Assembly: GCF_007860075.1 (NCBI RefSeq)
Contig: NZ_SJPP01000001.1
Location: forward strand, 3,135,490-3,199,489
Reading direction: 5' to 3'
Source of the DNA: Symmachiella macrocystis
GTDB taxonomy: Bacteria > Planctomycetota > Planctomycetia > Planctomycetales > Planctomycetaceae
DNA: 64,000 bases
The translations under genes were made by a program, and so were the position numbers. Below are positions 46,122-54,330 of this stretch, one piece after another; position 1 is the first letter of the stretch, and the number at the start of each line of letters is the position of its first letter. The notes under the pieces were generated by a model. That model searched no databases and had not been told where the DNA came from. It saw only the letters and a list, made by a program, of their open reading frames with translations.

Positions 46122-48215
46122 ATGACATCCAACACGGACACCTTGGAAAACAATCCGCTCTTGCAACATGCGGGCCTGCCGCTGTTTAACGCGATCCAAC
46201 CTGAGCACGTGGTGCCGGCGGTCAAACATTGCATTGCCGAAGCCGAAAAACAGTTGGCCGACATTGAACAAAACGCCACTCCCACCTGGGACGGCATTAT
46301 GCAGCCGCTCGAGGAGTTGGATCAACCCTTCGAACAGGCCTGGGGGCCGGTGGGGCATTTGTTGAGCGTGCAAAACTCGCCGGAAATCCGTGAAGCGCAT
46401 GAAACGGTGCTCCAGGATGTCGTGAATTTCGGACTCCGCGTTGGGCAAAGCCAACCGATCTACAAAGCACTCAAAGCCATCAAAGACGGGGATGTCTGGG
46501 CAACGTTATCCGAAACGCAGCAGCGCATCGTTGACGATAAATTGCTCAACGCCGAATTGGCTGGTGTTGGATTGGAAGGAGAGGCGCTCGAACGGTTCAA
46601 TCAAATCGCCCGCGATCTCTCGAAACTGAGCACCGATTTTTCCAATCACGTGCTCGATGCCACCAAAGCTTGGTCGCTGACCGTCACCGCTGCGGACGAT
46701 GTCGAAGGCTGGCCGGAAAGCCTCAAGCAACTCACCGCGCAGTCTCACAATCAGGCCAAAGACGAAGACGAACCCGCATCCACACCCGAGGCCGGCCCCT
46801 GGCGGGTCACGTTGGACGGCCCAGTTGTGCAGCCATTTTTGCAGCACAGCCGCAATCGCGAGCAACGCGAACAGGTGTATCGGGCTTATCTCACGCGTGC
46901 TTCGTCTGGGGAATGGGACAACACCGACATCATCACGCGCACGCTGCAACTCCGCCAACAAAAAGCGGCGCTGTTGGGCTATCAAAATTTCGCGCAACTG
47001 AGTCTGGCCAAGAAAATGGCGCCGAGCGTCGAAGCGGTGCTCACACTCTCGGAAGAACTGCGGGCCGCATCCTACGACAATGCGCAGCAAGACTTAGAAG
47101 ACCTCAAACAACTCGCCGCCGCCTCGGGGCAAACCGGCGACGTGTTGCATTGGGATGTCGCCTTCTGGGCGGAACGACTTCGCGAACAGAAGTTTGATTA
47201 CACTGACGAAGAACTGCGTCCGTACTTTGCTTTGCCTAACGTGCTGGAAGGGATGTTCGGTTTGGTGCGGCGGTTGTTTGGCATCGTGGTGACGGCGGCG
47301 GATGGCGAAGCGCCGGTTTGGCAGAAGGACGTGCGTTACTTCAAGATCGCGGATGAAGATGGCACACCGTTGGCGGCGTTTTATCTTGATCCCTTTTCCC
47401 GTCCGGAAAACAAACGGGGCGGCGCGTGGATGGACGATTGCCTCAGCCGGCGGATGTTGGATGGCGAGGTGCAATTGCCGGTCGCGCATCTGGTCTGCAA
47501 CAGCACGCCGCCGGTGGGCGACAAACCATCGCTGATGACCTTCCGCGAAGTCGAAACCTTGTTCCACGAATTTGGCCACGGTTTGCAACATATGCTGACC
47601 ACAGTCAACGAAGCGGACGCGTCGGGGATCAACGGTGTCGAATGGGATGCGGTCGAATTGCCCAGCCAGTTCATGGAAAATTGGTGCTACCACAAACCGA
47701 CGTTGATCGGCATGACGTCGCATGTCGAAACGGGAGAACCGCTGCCGGATGAACTGTTCGAGAAAATCTGTGCAGCGCGCAACTTCCGCGCCGGTTCGAT
47801 GATGCTGCGGCAATTGTCGTTCGGCATCACCGATCTGGAACTGCACAGCAACTTCGATCCCGACGGAACGGAAACCATTTTCGACGTGCAGCGCCGCGTG
47901 GCGGAAACCACCTCCGTCTTGCCGCTGCTGCCCGAAGACCGTTTCCTGTGCGCCTTCAGCCACATCTTCGCCGGTGGGTATGCGGCGGGGTATTACAGCT
48001 ACAAATGGGCCGAAGTCCTCAGCGCCGACGCTTTCTCCGCCTTCGAGGATGCCGGCTTGGAGGACGAAGCCGCCGTCGCCGACACCGGCCGCCGCTTCCG
48101 CAACACCATCCTCTCCCAAGGCGGCAGCCGTCACCCCATGGAAGTCTTCGAAGACTTCCGCGGCCGCCAACCGAGTACTGAAGCGCTGTTGCGGCACAAT
48201 GGGTTGCTGGGGTGA
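46122..48215 (+). CDS. M3-family oligopeptidase (oligopeptidase A-like)
   Basis: 697 residues from ATG 46122. The longer frame from 45939 would read through repeats. Zinc metallopeptidase that degrades short peptides in the cytoplasm. The zinc motif is HEFGH at 482-486 ('[14 protein letters not shown]'), with the third ligand Glu downstream in '[16 protein letters not shown]'. Other family motifs include 'SPEI'-type N-terminus, 'KDVRYFKI', '[20 protein letters not shown]' and '[20 protein letters not shown]'. The fold is all-helical. No signal peptide. Confidence 0.93.
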   Translation: MTSNTDTLENNPLLQHAGLPLFNAIQPEHVVPAVKHCIAEAEKQLADIEQNATPTWDGIMQPLEELDQPFEQAWGPVGHLLSVQNSPEIREAHETVLQDVVNFGLRVGQSQPIYKALKAIKDGDVWATLSETQQRIVDDKLLNAELAGVGLEGEALERFNQIARDLSKLSTDFSNHVLDATKAWSLTVTAADDVEGWPESLKQLTAQSHNQAKDEDEPASTPEAGPWRVTLDGPVVQPFLQHSRNREQREQVYRAYLTRASSGEWDNTDIITRTLQLRQQKAALLGYQNFAQLSLAKKMAPSVEAVLTLSEELRAASYDNAQQDLEDLKQLAAASGQTGDVLHWDVAFWAERLREQKFDYTDEELRPYFALPNVLEGMFGLVRRLFGIVVTAADGEAPVWQKDVRYFKIADEDGTPLAAFYLDPFSRPENKRGGAWMDDCLSRRMLDGEVQLPVAHLVCNSTPPVGDKPSLMTFREVETLFHEFGHGLQHMLTTVNEADASGINGVEWDAVELPSQFMENWCYHKPTLIGMTSHVETGEPLPDELFEKICAARNFRAGSMMLRQLSFGITDLELHSNFDPDGTETIFDVQRRVAETTSVLPLLPEDRFLCAFSHIFAGGYAAGYYSYKWAEVLSADAFSAFEDAGLEDEAAVADTGRRFRNTILSQGGSRHPMEVFEDFRGRQPSTEALLRHNGLLG

Positions 48216-48244
48216 GGACGTGGGGGCGGATGTACCGGCCGTGT

Positions 48245-48301
48245 TTTCGTGTCTTTCGTAAATTTCGTGGTTCATTGATTACAACCACGAAAGGCACGAA
48301 A
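48245..48301. repeat. Inverted repeat of TTTCGTG units
   Basis: 'TTTCGTGTCTTTCGTAAATT' followed by 'TCGTGGTT' at 48245-48272 is matched in reverse by 'AACCACGAAAGGCACGAAA' at 48283-48301. It lies just after the peptidase stop and could act as a 3' hairpin, but there is no T-tract. Confidence 0.6.
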
Positions 48302-48324
48302 AAATTGAAATGGCAAGCAACGCC

Positions 48325-48451
48325 GGGTGGCCCCGAAAGATTCTCTTTCGGGGCGGCGCAGCCGCAGGAGTTTTCTGCGCCGCAGCGCCGTGAAAGTTGA
48401 AGCAACGCCTGCCGACTTCGTCGGCCCACAAAGAATCTTTGTGAGCCACCC
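48325..48451. repeat. 127-bp element with inverted ends and six triloop hairpins
   Basis: The ends are GGGTGGC (48325-48331) and GCCACCC (48445-48451). Inside lie six inverted repeats with three-base loops: CCCCGAAAGA with TCTTTCGGGG, loop TTC (48331-48353); GCGGC-GCA-GCCGC (48353-48365); CTGC-GCC-GCAG (48375-48385); GTTG-AAG-CAAC (48396-48406); GCCGAC-TTC-GTCGGC (48411-48425); CACAAAG-AAT-CTTTGTG (48427-48443). No gene is supported. It could be a mobile, MITE-like unit or a structured RNA. Confidence 0.8.
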
Positions 48452-48459
48452 CGGGGCAG

Positions 48460-49155
48460 TTATTTGTGCTCTTCTAGCCAGGTTTCAATAGCGCGCAATT
48501 GGTCTTGAACTTCAGGCCGATCAAAATACTTGCCCTTGATCAGTTTTCTTTCATCCATGATCTCCTGAAATGTCCTTCCTCCACAACGCGCGCTTTTGTA
48601 ATCTGCGCCACTTTCGAGGAGGAGTAAAACGACTTCAAAATCGTTTTGTAACGTGGCTACCGTTACCGGAGGACAGTCCAAGCGGTCCGGTTTATTGATA
48701 TCAGCACCGTATTCAATCAGGAGCTTGATATTGTCGATGTGGCTGCTGGAAATGGCGAAATGAAATGGAGTCCCTTTATTGGGAGGCCCAGAACCAATAT
48801 TGACTAGATCTGGATTGGCTCCATGCTCCAAGGCTAACTTGAGCCATTTCGGATCCTCTTCTATGGCTGCCCAATGTGTGACAACGCGCTGCTTGCTCAT
48901 AATGACATTGGGACCCGCACCGCACTCCAAAAGCGCTTTGTAGCTCTCGAAATGTTTCAGGGAGAGTGCGAGAAACAATGGTGTCTCTCCACCGAAGCTA
49001 CGGATGTCAAGGTCACCACCCGCATTGGAATAGGTTCTGATGGCCGCCGCATCGTTTTGTTCAACAGCGTCCCAAACATTAACGCCTCCGGCAGATCCTC
49101 CGCATCCTGTGATGAATATCATGGCCGTCATCAAAACGGCATAAAACCATCTCAT
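48460..49155 (-). CDS. Ankyrin-repeat lipoprotein
   Basis: 231 residues from ATG 49155. The N-terminus is a lipoprotein signal with the acylated Cys at residue 18 ('MIFITGCGG'). Four or five ankyrin repeats follow, for example 'GETPLFLALSLKHFESYKAL', 'GTPFHFAISSSHIDNIKLLI' and 'EYGADINKPD'. Ankyrin repeats bind other proteins, and a periplasmic or outer-membrane-facing location is inferred from the lipobox. No partner is suggested by the neighbours. Confidence 0.8.
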   Translation of the reverse strand: MRWFYAVLMTAMIFITGCGGSAGGVNVWDAVEQNDAAAIRTYSNAGGDLDIRSFGGETPLFLALSLKHFESYKALLECGAGPNVIMSKQRVVTHWAAIEEDPKWLKLALEHGANPDLVNIGSGPPNKGTPFHFAISSSHIDNIKLLIEYGADINKPDRLDCPPVTVATLQNDFEVVLLLLESGADYKSARCGGRTFQEIMDERKLIKGKYFDRPEVQDQLRAIETWLEEHK

Positions 49156-49226
49156 GTTTGCACCGTGGTTAAGTAGGGTTATTTTCAACGGAGGAAATTC
49201 ACGAAAAAAGAATGCGGGCCATGTTC

Positions 49227-49430
49227 CTATTCCGATTGCTGCCGCTTCCACTCATCCGTCAACAGGCCCGCATAGCCCCAGTCTTCTTCGGCGATTTCCT
49301 GAATCACGACATGGATATGTTCCGGTTGCTTTCCCAGCACGCGGACGAGCGAATCGGTCGTGTCTTTGACCAGCTCTGCTTTTTGCTCGCGGGTGGCGCC
49401 GCGGGTAATTTGAATGTTTACGTACGGCAT
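49227..49430 (-). CDS. 4-oxalocrotonate tautomerase family protein
   Basis: 67 residues from ATG 49430, preceded by a second ATG at 49433. Starting at 49430 places Pro at position 2, so Met removal exposes the catalytic N-terminal proline ('PYVNIQIT') that this family uses for tautomerisation. The rest 'HVVIQEIAEEDWGYAG' fits the beta-alpha-beta unit. Starting at 49433 would bury the Pro, so 49430 is preferred. The substrate is unknown; it lies next to pilT by chance or by loose clustering. Confidence 0.85.
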   Translation of the reverse strand: MPYVNIQITRGATREQKAELVKDTTDSLVRVLGKQPEHIHVVIQEIAEEDWGYAGLLTDEWKRQQSE

Positions 49431-49467
49431 CATCAGTTCCTTCGGTTTCTACAAGATGTTTGGGGCT

Positions 49468-50565
49468 TCACCGTGCCAACATCCCCGTGTCCGTCACAAA
49501 CCGCTCCGCTGTATCGCGTTCGATCTTTCCAGCATGCAGCAAACGTTTGATCGATTCGTCAAAGGTGATCATCCCGTCGGCGCGGCCGGTGAGGATATTG
49601 CGGTCGATGCTGTCGGTTTTGCCGGAGCGGATGGCGCTGGCGATGGGGGAGTTGCGGTAGAGGATCTCTAGGGCCAACTCGCGTTTTTCCCCGCCGGAGC
49701 TGGGGAGTAGGTGCTGGCAGATCACGGCTTGCAGACTTTGCGAGAGTTGCCCGCGGATTTCGTTTTGCACGTTTTGCGGAAAGAAATCGGTGTACCGTGA
49801 AATCGCCCCCTTGGCATCGCGGGTGTGCAGTGTGGATAACACCAAGTGCCCCGTCTCGGCGGCGCTGAGTGCCATTTGAGCGGTCTGTTTATCGCGGATT
49901 TCGCCAACCAAAATCACATCGGGATCCTGCCGCAAACCGTACTTCAAACCATCGGCAAAGGACCGCACATCACGACCGACTTCGCGCTGCGTGATCAACG
50001 AACCGCTCCGCGTGGGGAAGACATATTCGATCGGCTCTTCCACGGTGATGATCCGCAGCCCGCTGCCTTGCATCAAGAGATTGATGATCATCGCCAACGA
50101 GGTCGTCTTGCCCGCTCCGGTCACGCCGGAAAAGAGCACTAATCCGTTACGGATCTGCGTCAATCGGTCTGCAACTTCGACCGGAAAACCCGCCCATTGA
50201 AAACTGGGAATGGCAGTGGGGATCACGCGAAAACAGCCGCCGCAGTGCTCGCCATTCACGAAGTAATTCACGCGAAATCGGCCCCGTTGCCCGGCGATAT
50301 TCAACTCCAACGCGAAATCGACATTGTGCTCTGCCTCAAACAACTGCCAACGTTCCGGCGGGCACAAGTCGCGCAATGCCGGGGCGACAATCTCATCGGT
50401 CAAAACCGGCCCAGGCAATTCCTGCAACCGGCCGTTCAACCGCAACGTCAGCGGATGCCCGACGACCACATGTAAGTCGGAAGCCCCCTGCTCCACCGCC
50501 GCCGCCAGCGCGTTACGAAGTACGGCAGTCGTCTCGCGATGTTGCGACAAATGCGGTTCGTTCAT
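49468..50565 (-). CDS. pilT: PilT-type type IV pilus retraction ATPase
   Basis: 365 residues. Hexameric secretion-type ATPase. N-terminal PAS-like domain with 'ASDLHVVVGHPLTLRLNGRL'. Walker A is 'GVTGAGKTTS', the Asp box is 'IITVEEPIEYVF', Walker B is 'DPDVILVGEIRD' and the His box 'TGHLVLSTLHTRDA'. The C-terminal helical part follows. PilT drives pilus retraction and twitching. No pilin, PilB or PilC gene is in the window, so this is either isolated or a PilT-like paralogue. Confidence 0.92.
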   Translation of the reverse strand: MNEPHLSQHRETTAVLRNALAAAVEQGASDLHVVVGHPLTLRLNGRLQELPGPVLTDEIVAPALRDLCPPERWQLFEAEHNVDFALELNIAGQRGRFRVNYFVNGEHCGGCFRVIPTAIPSFQWAGFPVEVADRLTQIRNGLVLFSGVTGAGKTTSLAMIINLLMQGSGLRIITVEEPIEYVFPTRSGSLITQREVGRDVRSFADGLKYGLRQDPDVILVGEIRDKQTAQMALSAAETGHLVLSTLHTRDAKGAISRYTDFFPQNVQNEIRGQLSQSLQAVICQHLLPSSGGEKRELALEILYRNSPIASAIRSGKTDSIDRNILTGRADGMITFDESIKRLLHAGKIERDTAERFVTDTGMLAR

Positions 50566-50673
50566 GTTGGTTACCGAACGCTAAAGAGCCTGCCCTACGG
50601 CAATATGTATCCTGGAGTCATCCCACGGTTGTTCATGACACAGCTATTCAATTTCATCAGTCATTGACCGACA

Positions 50674-51444
50674 TCAGCTCGCCAAAGTATACCGCTGCCA
50701 TATCTGCTGCAGCGCGTCAGCGGCACCCAACTGTAGCTGATAATCAACCATGGACGAAATGATGGTTTCATCAGGATTGATTTCAATTGTCGGCACACCT
50801 CGTCGACGGGCGGCCACTATGGGTTCTTGGATGTAAGGAAACAGACCGCTGGTACCGATGCTGAAGACGACACTGAAGCCGGTTTCCAATTGACGTTGAA
50901 GCCTCCGCAACGACTCTTCGGGCAAGGCCTCTTCGAAAAGTACGACGTCTGGACGGAGGATGTCGTCGCAAGCAGGACACCGAGGCGGGATTTGTAAACC
51001 AGCCGTCTCATCTAGGTTCCGGCGAAAAGTGCAGCCCATACAGGAGAGTGACCGCATATTGCCGTGTATTTCGATCACGTTGCGTGAACCCGCCGCACGA
51101 TGAAAACCATCGACATTTTGAGGCAAAGTCCAGACACGGGAGAAATGGCGTTCCATTTCCGCGATAACAGCATGACCCCGGTTGATAGTGGCCCCCTGCG
51201 CTGCTGAGGCAATGGCAGCGAGGTACTTCCAAGTCAGTAGCGGATTGGTGCGAATCATCGTTCCGGAAAGGATGGCTTCAATCGGCAACCCGTCTTCCGT
51301 GGATTCAACCTCATAGAGCCCCCCAATCCCGCGATACGTCGGTACCCCAGAGTCCGCTGACATTCCCGCTCCAGTCACGAACAGGATGCTCCGGCTTTTG
51401 CGAAGTATGCGGACGATCGTATCAATGGTTTGTTGATGTGGCAT
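50674..51444 (-). CDS. Sir2-family NAD-dependent protein deacylase
   Basis: 256 residues. Removes acetyl or other acyl groups from lysines using NAD. 'TGAGMSADSGVPTYRG' is the NAD loop. 'LPQNVDGFHRAAGS' and 'VIEIHGN' carry the catalytic His. Zinc is bound by C-x2-C pairs in 'LSCMGCTF' and 'PRCPACDDILRPDVVLFEEA'. The GTSG segment follows ('IGTSGLFPY'). The length fits class III/V bacterial sirtuins. The specificity (acetyl versus succinyl) cannot be told here. Confidence 0.92.
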   Translation of the reverse strand: MPHQQTIDTIVRILRKSRSILFVTGAGMSADSGVPTYRGIGGLYEVESTEDGLPIEAILSGTMIRTNPLLTWKYLAAIASAAQGATINRGHAVIAEMERHFSRVWTLPQNVDGFHRAAGSRNVIEIHGNMRSLSCMGCTFRRNLDETAGLQIPPRCPACDDILRPDVVLFEEALPEESLRRLQRQLETGFSVVFSIGTSGLFPYIQEPIVAARRRGVPTIEINPDETIISSMVDYQLQLGAADALQQIWQRYTLAS

Positions 51445-51490
51445 GGGTGTGACCGGCCAAGGCGTAGTAGAACAATTCGAGCGGCGAGGC

Positions 51491-51835
51491 TTAGTATAGA
51501 TTGTAACAAAGCGACTTCAGCGTTTCCCGGTGGCGAGCTTCGGTCTCGGCGATTTGACGCTTCAAGTCTTCTTGGGCTGGTAGGCTGGCTGCCGACTGGA
51601 ATTGCTGCTCGATTTGCTGCATCTTTTCGTCAAACTCGGTTTGCAAGCTTTCCGCATATCTCCCCGCGCCGCCATAGATAATTCCGGGCATAGGTTTGTA
51701 CCTCGGTGGGATGACAATGTGTTCGCACTGATCCTTTGTCATACGCGTTTTGTCAGCCGACAGCAAGGTTTTCCCAGTGATTCGTGCGCGCGGGAGGCTG
51801 TCAAATTGCTGGATCGGATCAGCGCTGGGACGCAT
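51491..51835 (-). CDS. Unknown helical protein
   Basis: 114 residues from ATG 51835; ATG 51742 would give 83. The part after 'IPPRYKPMPGIIYGGAGRYA' is a charged helix, about 50 residues, likely coiled coil ('QIEQQFQSAASLPAQEDLKR'). No motif or membrane helix. Weak evidence for the gene itself; the position in a small gap between Sir2 and a repeat is neutral. Confidence 0.4.
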   Translation of the reverse strand: MRPSADPIQQFDSLPRARITGKTLLSADKTRMTKDQCEHIVIPPRYKPMPGIIYGGAGRYAESLQTEFDEKMQQIEQQFQSAASLPAQEDLKRQIAETEARHRETLKSLCYNLY

Positions 51836-51867
51836 TGGTGGCGCTGATTGAGTTGAGGGGGATCCTT

Positions 51868-51906
51868 CGTCCTACGCGAGAGAGGTGCGTCGCGACGCAC
51901 CCTACG
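51868..51906. repeat. 39-bp palindromic repeat, copy
   Basis: Contains TGCGTCGCGACGCA and the flanks 'CGTCCTACGCGAGAGAGG' and 'CCCTACG'. It matches the inverted copy at 45933-45971 and a shorter copy at 10291-10325. It lies 7 bases beyond the stop of IorB. Confidence 0.8.
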
Positions 51907-51913
51907 CTGTGCG

Positions 51914-52525
51914 CTATTTGGGTTTGCGCGGGGCGGCGGGGTGCACGAGAACGGCGTCGCTGCCAGCGGCGAACATATCGAGGTTGGCGGGGAGGAACCG
52001 TGGTTGTACGACCAATTCGATAGCGGCCTTCCAGGTCGACTCGTCGAAGGGCAAGATGCCGGACAGCGCGCCGAGCATATAAAAATTCAGGCTCCGCGTT
52101 TGCTCGGCGTCGTGGGTCGTTTCGGTACCGTCCAGCCACAGGCAGTTGGGATATTTCAGTTCGTCAAACTCCGGCGGCGGTTCGGAGCGGGCGGTGCCGT
52201 TGCTATCAATCCAGAAACGGTTGATCAGTGCGGTGCCGTTGTTGTTGAGATACGGCAAGCGTCGCAAGCCTTCTTGCATCTCCAGCGAAACTAAGAAATC
52301 AATCGCCCCTTCGCCGCAGACGGGCGAGTGGACTTCTTCGGCGATACGGACTTGGCACCAGACGCTGCCGAAGCGGCGGCTCAATCCGCGGATTTCACTT
52401 TTCTTGACGTCCAGCCCCGCTTGCAGGGCGACAGCCGCCAACACATCGCCCGCCAGCAGGATTCCCTGCCCGCCGACGCCGGTGAACATTACGGACGACT
52501 CGGTCGTTAGCGTTGCTGATCTCAT
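51914..52525 (-). CDS. iorB: Indolepyruvate ferredoxin oxidoreductase, beta subunit (gamma-domain)
   Basis: 203 residues. The 2-oxoacid:acceptor oxidoreductase gamma-type domain begins with 'VMFTGVGGQGILLAGDVLAA', then 'SEIRGLSRRFGSVWCQVRI' and 'PYLNNNGTALINRF'. Its start overlaps the IorA stop by 4 bases (ATGA), so the two are coupled. With IorA it converts arylpyruvates to arylacetyl-CoA and reduces ferredoxin. The C-terminus is followed by a palindromic repeat. Confidence 0.88.
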   Translation of the reverse strand: MRSATLTTESSVMFTGVGGQGILLAGDVLAAVALQAGLDVKKSEIRGLSRRFGSVWCQVRIAEEVHSPVCGEGAIDFLVSLEMQEGLRRLPYLNNNGTALINRFWIDSNGTARSEPPPEFDELKYPNCLWLDGTETTHDAEQTRSLNFYMLGALSGILPFDESTWKAAIELVVQPRFLPANLDMFAAGSDAVLVHPAAPRKPK

Positions 52526-54327
52526 GAGGGTTGCAACTCAATCAAGTTGGGAGTGGCCGTCAATGAGCGCGGCGCGATCGCATCTTCGGGACAGGCTTGA
52601 ACACACAACGTGCAACCGATGCACAGATCCTCGTTGATCCGCGCCACCCAATTGTCATCCAGCACCTGCTTTTCGACGGCCAGGCAACCAACTTTCATGC
52701 ATTCGCCGCATCCCGTACAGGCTTCGGCGGTGACGAAGGCTTGTTGCACGGGGGCTTTGCGTTCGATGAGCAGACAGGGGGCGCGGCTGATGACGACGCT
52801 TGGTCCGGGATGCTCCAGTGCGTCGCGGAGAATATCCTCGGTCTCATCCATGTCGTACGGATTGGCGACGCGGATCCACTCGATGCCGATCGCTTCGCAC
52901 AGCTTTTCGATGTCGATGCCCTGCGACTCGCGGCCTTGTAGGCCTTGGCCGTTGCCAGGATGCCCTTGCAGGCCGGTCATGGCGGTCGTGGAGTTGTCCA
53001 GAATGAGAATCGTGATCTGCCCCTTATTGTAGACCACATCCATCAACGCGGGAATGCCGGAGTGCAATAACGTGCCGTCACCAATGACCGCTAAAATCCG
53101 ACCTTGGCCTTTGTTCTTGAGCGCCTTTTCCATGCCCAAGGCAGTGCCGATGCTGGCCCCCATGCAGACAACCGTATCGATGCCATTCCAGGGGGCGAAC
53201 GATCCGAGCGTGTAGCAGCCGATGTCACCGGCGACTGTCACACCCAATTTGGAAACCACTGAAAAGATGCCCAAGTATTGGCAGCCAGGGCAGATGCGTG
53301 GGGCGCGGCCGGGGACCTCGGGGTCGCCATTTTCGATCGGTTGCGGAACACCAGCGGCGAAACTTGCCAAAATCCGCTGCGGAGTCAACTCGCCGACGCG
53401 GGGGATCCAACTCTTGCCTTCGACTTCGATTCCCAGTGCGCGAATATGCTCTTCGAGAAACGGGTCGAGTTCTTCGATGACCAACAACCGGTCGACCTTC
53501 GACGCGAAATCGCGAATCGATTCGGCCGGCAGCGGGTAGGTCATGCCCAATTTCAAGACCGACGCTTCCGGAAACGCTTCGCGGACATAGGCATAACACA
53601 TCCCGGACGTGACGATGCCCAATTTGGTGTCGCGGATTTCCGTCTGGTTGATATCGAGTCGCTCAGCCAAGTCGGCCATATGCAGCATGCGATCTTCGAT
53701 CACCATGTGCCGGCTAATCGCTTGCCGAGGCAGCAGGACGTATTTATCAAAATCGGGTTGAAACCCGGTGGCTCCGTTGCGCGATGGATCGGGGGACCCC
53801 AGCGTGACGCGACTTTGCGTATGGCAAACCCGCGTGGTGAGCCGCATCATGACCGGTGTGTCGTATTTTTCGCTCAGGTGCAAAGCGATCCCGACAAAGT
53901 CCTTCGCCTCCTGGCTGTTGGAGGGTTCGAGCATGGGCAGTTTGGCGGCGCGGGCGTAATGCCGACTGTCTTGTTCGTTTTGCGAACTGTGCGCCGAAGG
54001 GTCATCCCCAACGATGACCAGCATGCCGCCGTTGATGCCTGTGTACGAAGCGGAGAACAGCGGATCGGCGGCCACGTTCAACCCAACGTGTTTCATGGAG
54101 ACCATTGAGCGGACGCCGGCAAATGCGGCTCCCAGCGCGGTCTCCAGCGCGACCTTTTCGTTCACCGACCACATGGCTTCCAGTGAGCCATAGGTCGAGG
54201 CGCTCTCCACGATTTCTGTAGCGGGGGTTCCGGGATACCCGGTGGCGACACGAACGCCACTTTCATAGGCGCCGCGCGCAACTGCTTGGTTGCCGGAAAG
54301 TAATAGTGGTTCCAAAGGGTTCGTCAT
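52522..54327 (-). CDS. iorA: Indolepyruvate ferredoxin oxidoreductase, alpha subunit
   Basis: 601 residues. A thiamine-diphosphate enzyme with pyrimidine-binding domain first ('GNQAVARGAYESGVRVATGY', 'GYPGTPATEIVES'), a middle domain, and the ThDP-binding 'VVCMGASIGTALGMEKAL' with 'VIGDGTLLHSG' and 'TILILDNSTTAMTG' later. The C-terminus is a ferredoxin-type region with two clusters: 'CTGCGECMKVGC' and 'CIGCTLCVQACP'. It oxidises aromatic 2-oxoacids to acyl-CoA. The stop overlaps IorB by 4 bases, and the upstream acyltransferase ends 3 bases before its ATG. Confidence 0.92.
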   Translation of the reverse strand: MTNPLEPLLLSGNQAVARGAYESGVRVATGYPGTPATEIVESASTYGSLEAMWSVNEKVALETALGAAFAGVRSMVSMKHVGLNVAADPLFSASYTGINGGMLVIVGDDPSAHSSQNEQDSRHYARAAKLPMLEPSNSQEAKDFVGIALHLSEKYDTPVMMRLTTRVCHTQSRVTLGSPDPSRNGATGFQPDFDKYVLLPRQAISRHMVIEDRMLHMADLAERLDINQTEIRDTKLGIVTSGMCYAYVREAFPEASVLKLGMTYPLPAESIRDFASKVDRLLVIEELDPFLEEHIRALGIEVEGKSWIPRVGELTPQRILASFAAGVPQPIENGDPEVPGRAPRICPGCQYLGIFSVVSKLGVTVAGDIGCYTLGSFAPWNGIDTVVCMGASIGTALGMEKALKNKGQGRILAVIGDGTLLHSGIPALMDVVYNKGQITILILDNSTTAMTGLQGHPGNGQGLQGRESQGIDIEKLCEAIGIEWIRVANPYDMDETEDILRDALEHPGPSVVISRAPCLLIERKAPVQQAFVTAEACTGCGECMKVGCLAVEKQVLDDNWVARINEDLCIGCTLCVQACPEDAIAPRSLTATPNLIELQPS

Positions 54328-54330
54328 GAA

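Noticed and set aside
47094-48275. 393-residue open frame antisense to the M3 peptidase
   Set aside because: Opposite a gene with an intact HEFGH motif; composition is that of a mirror frame.
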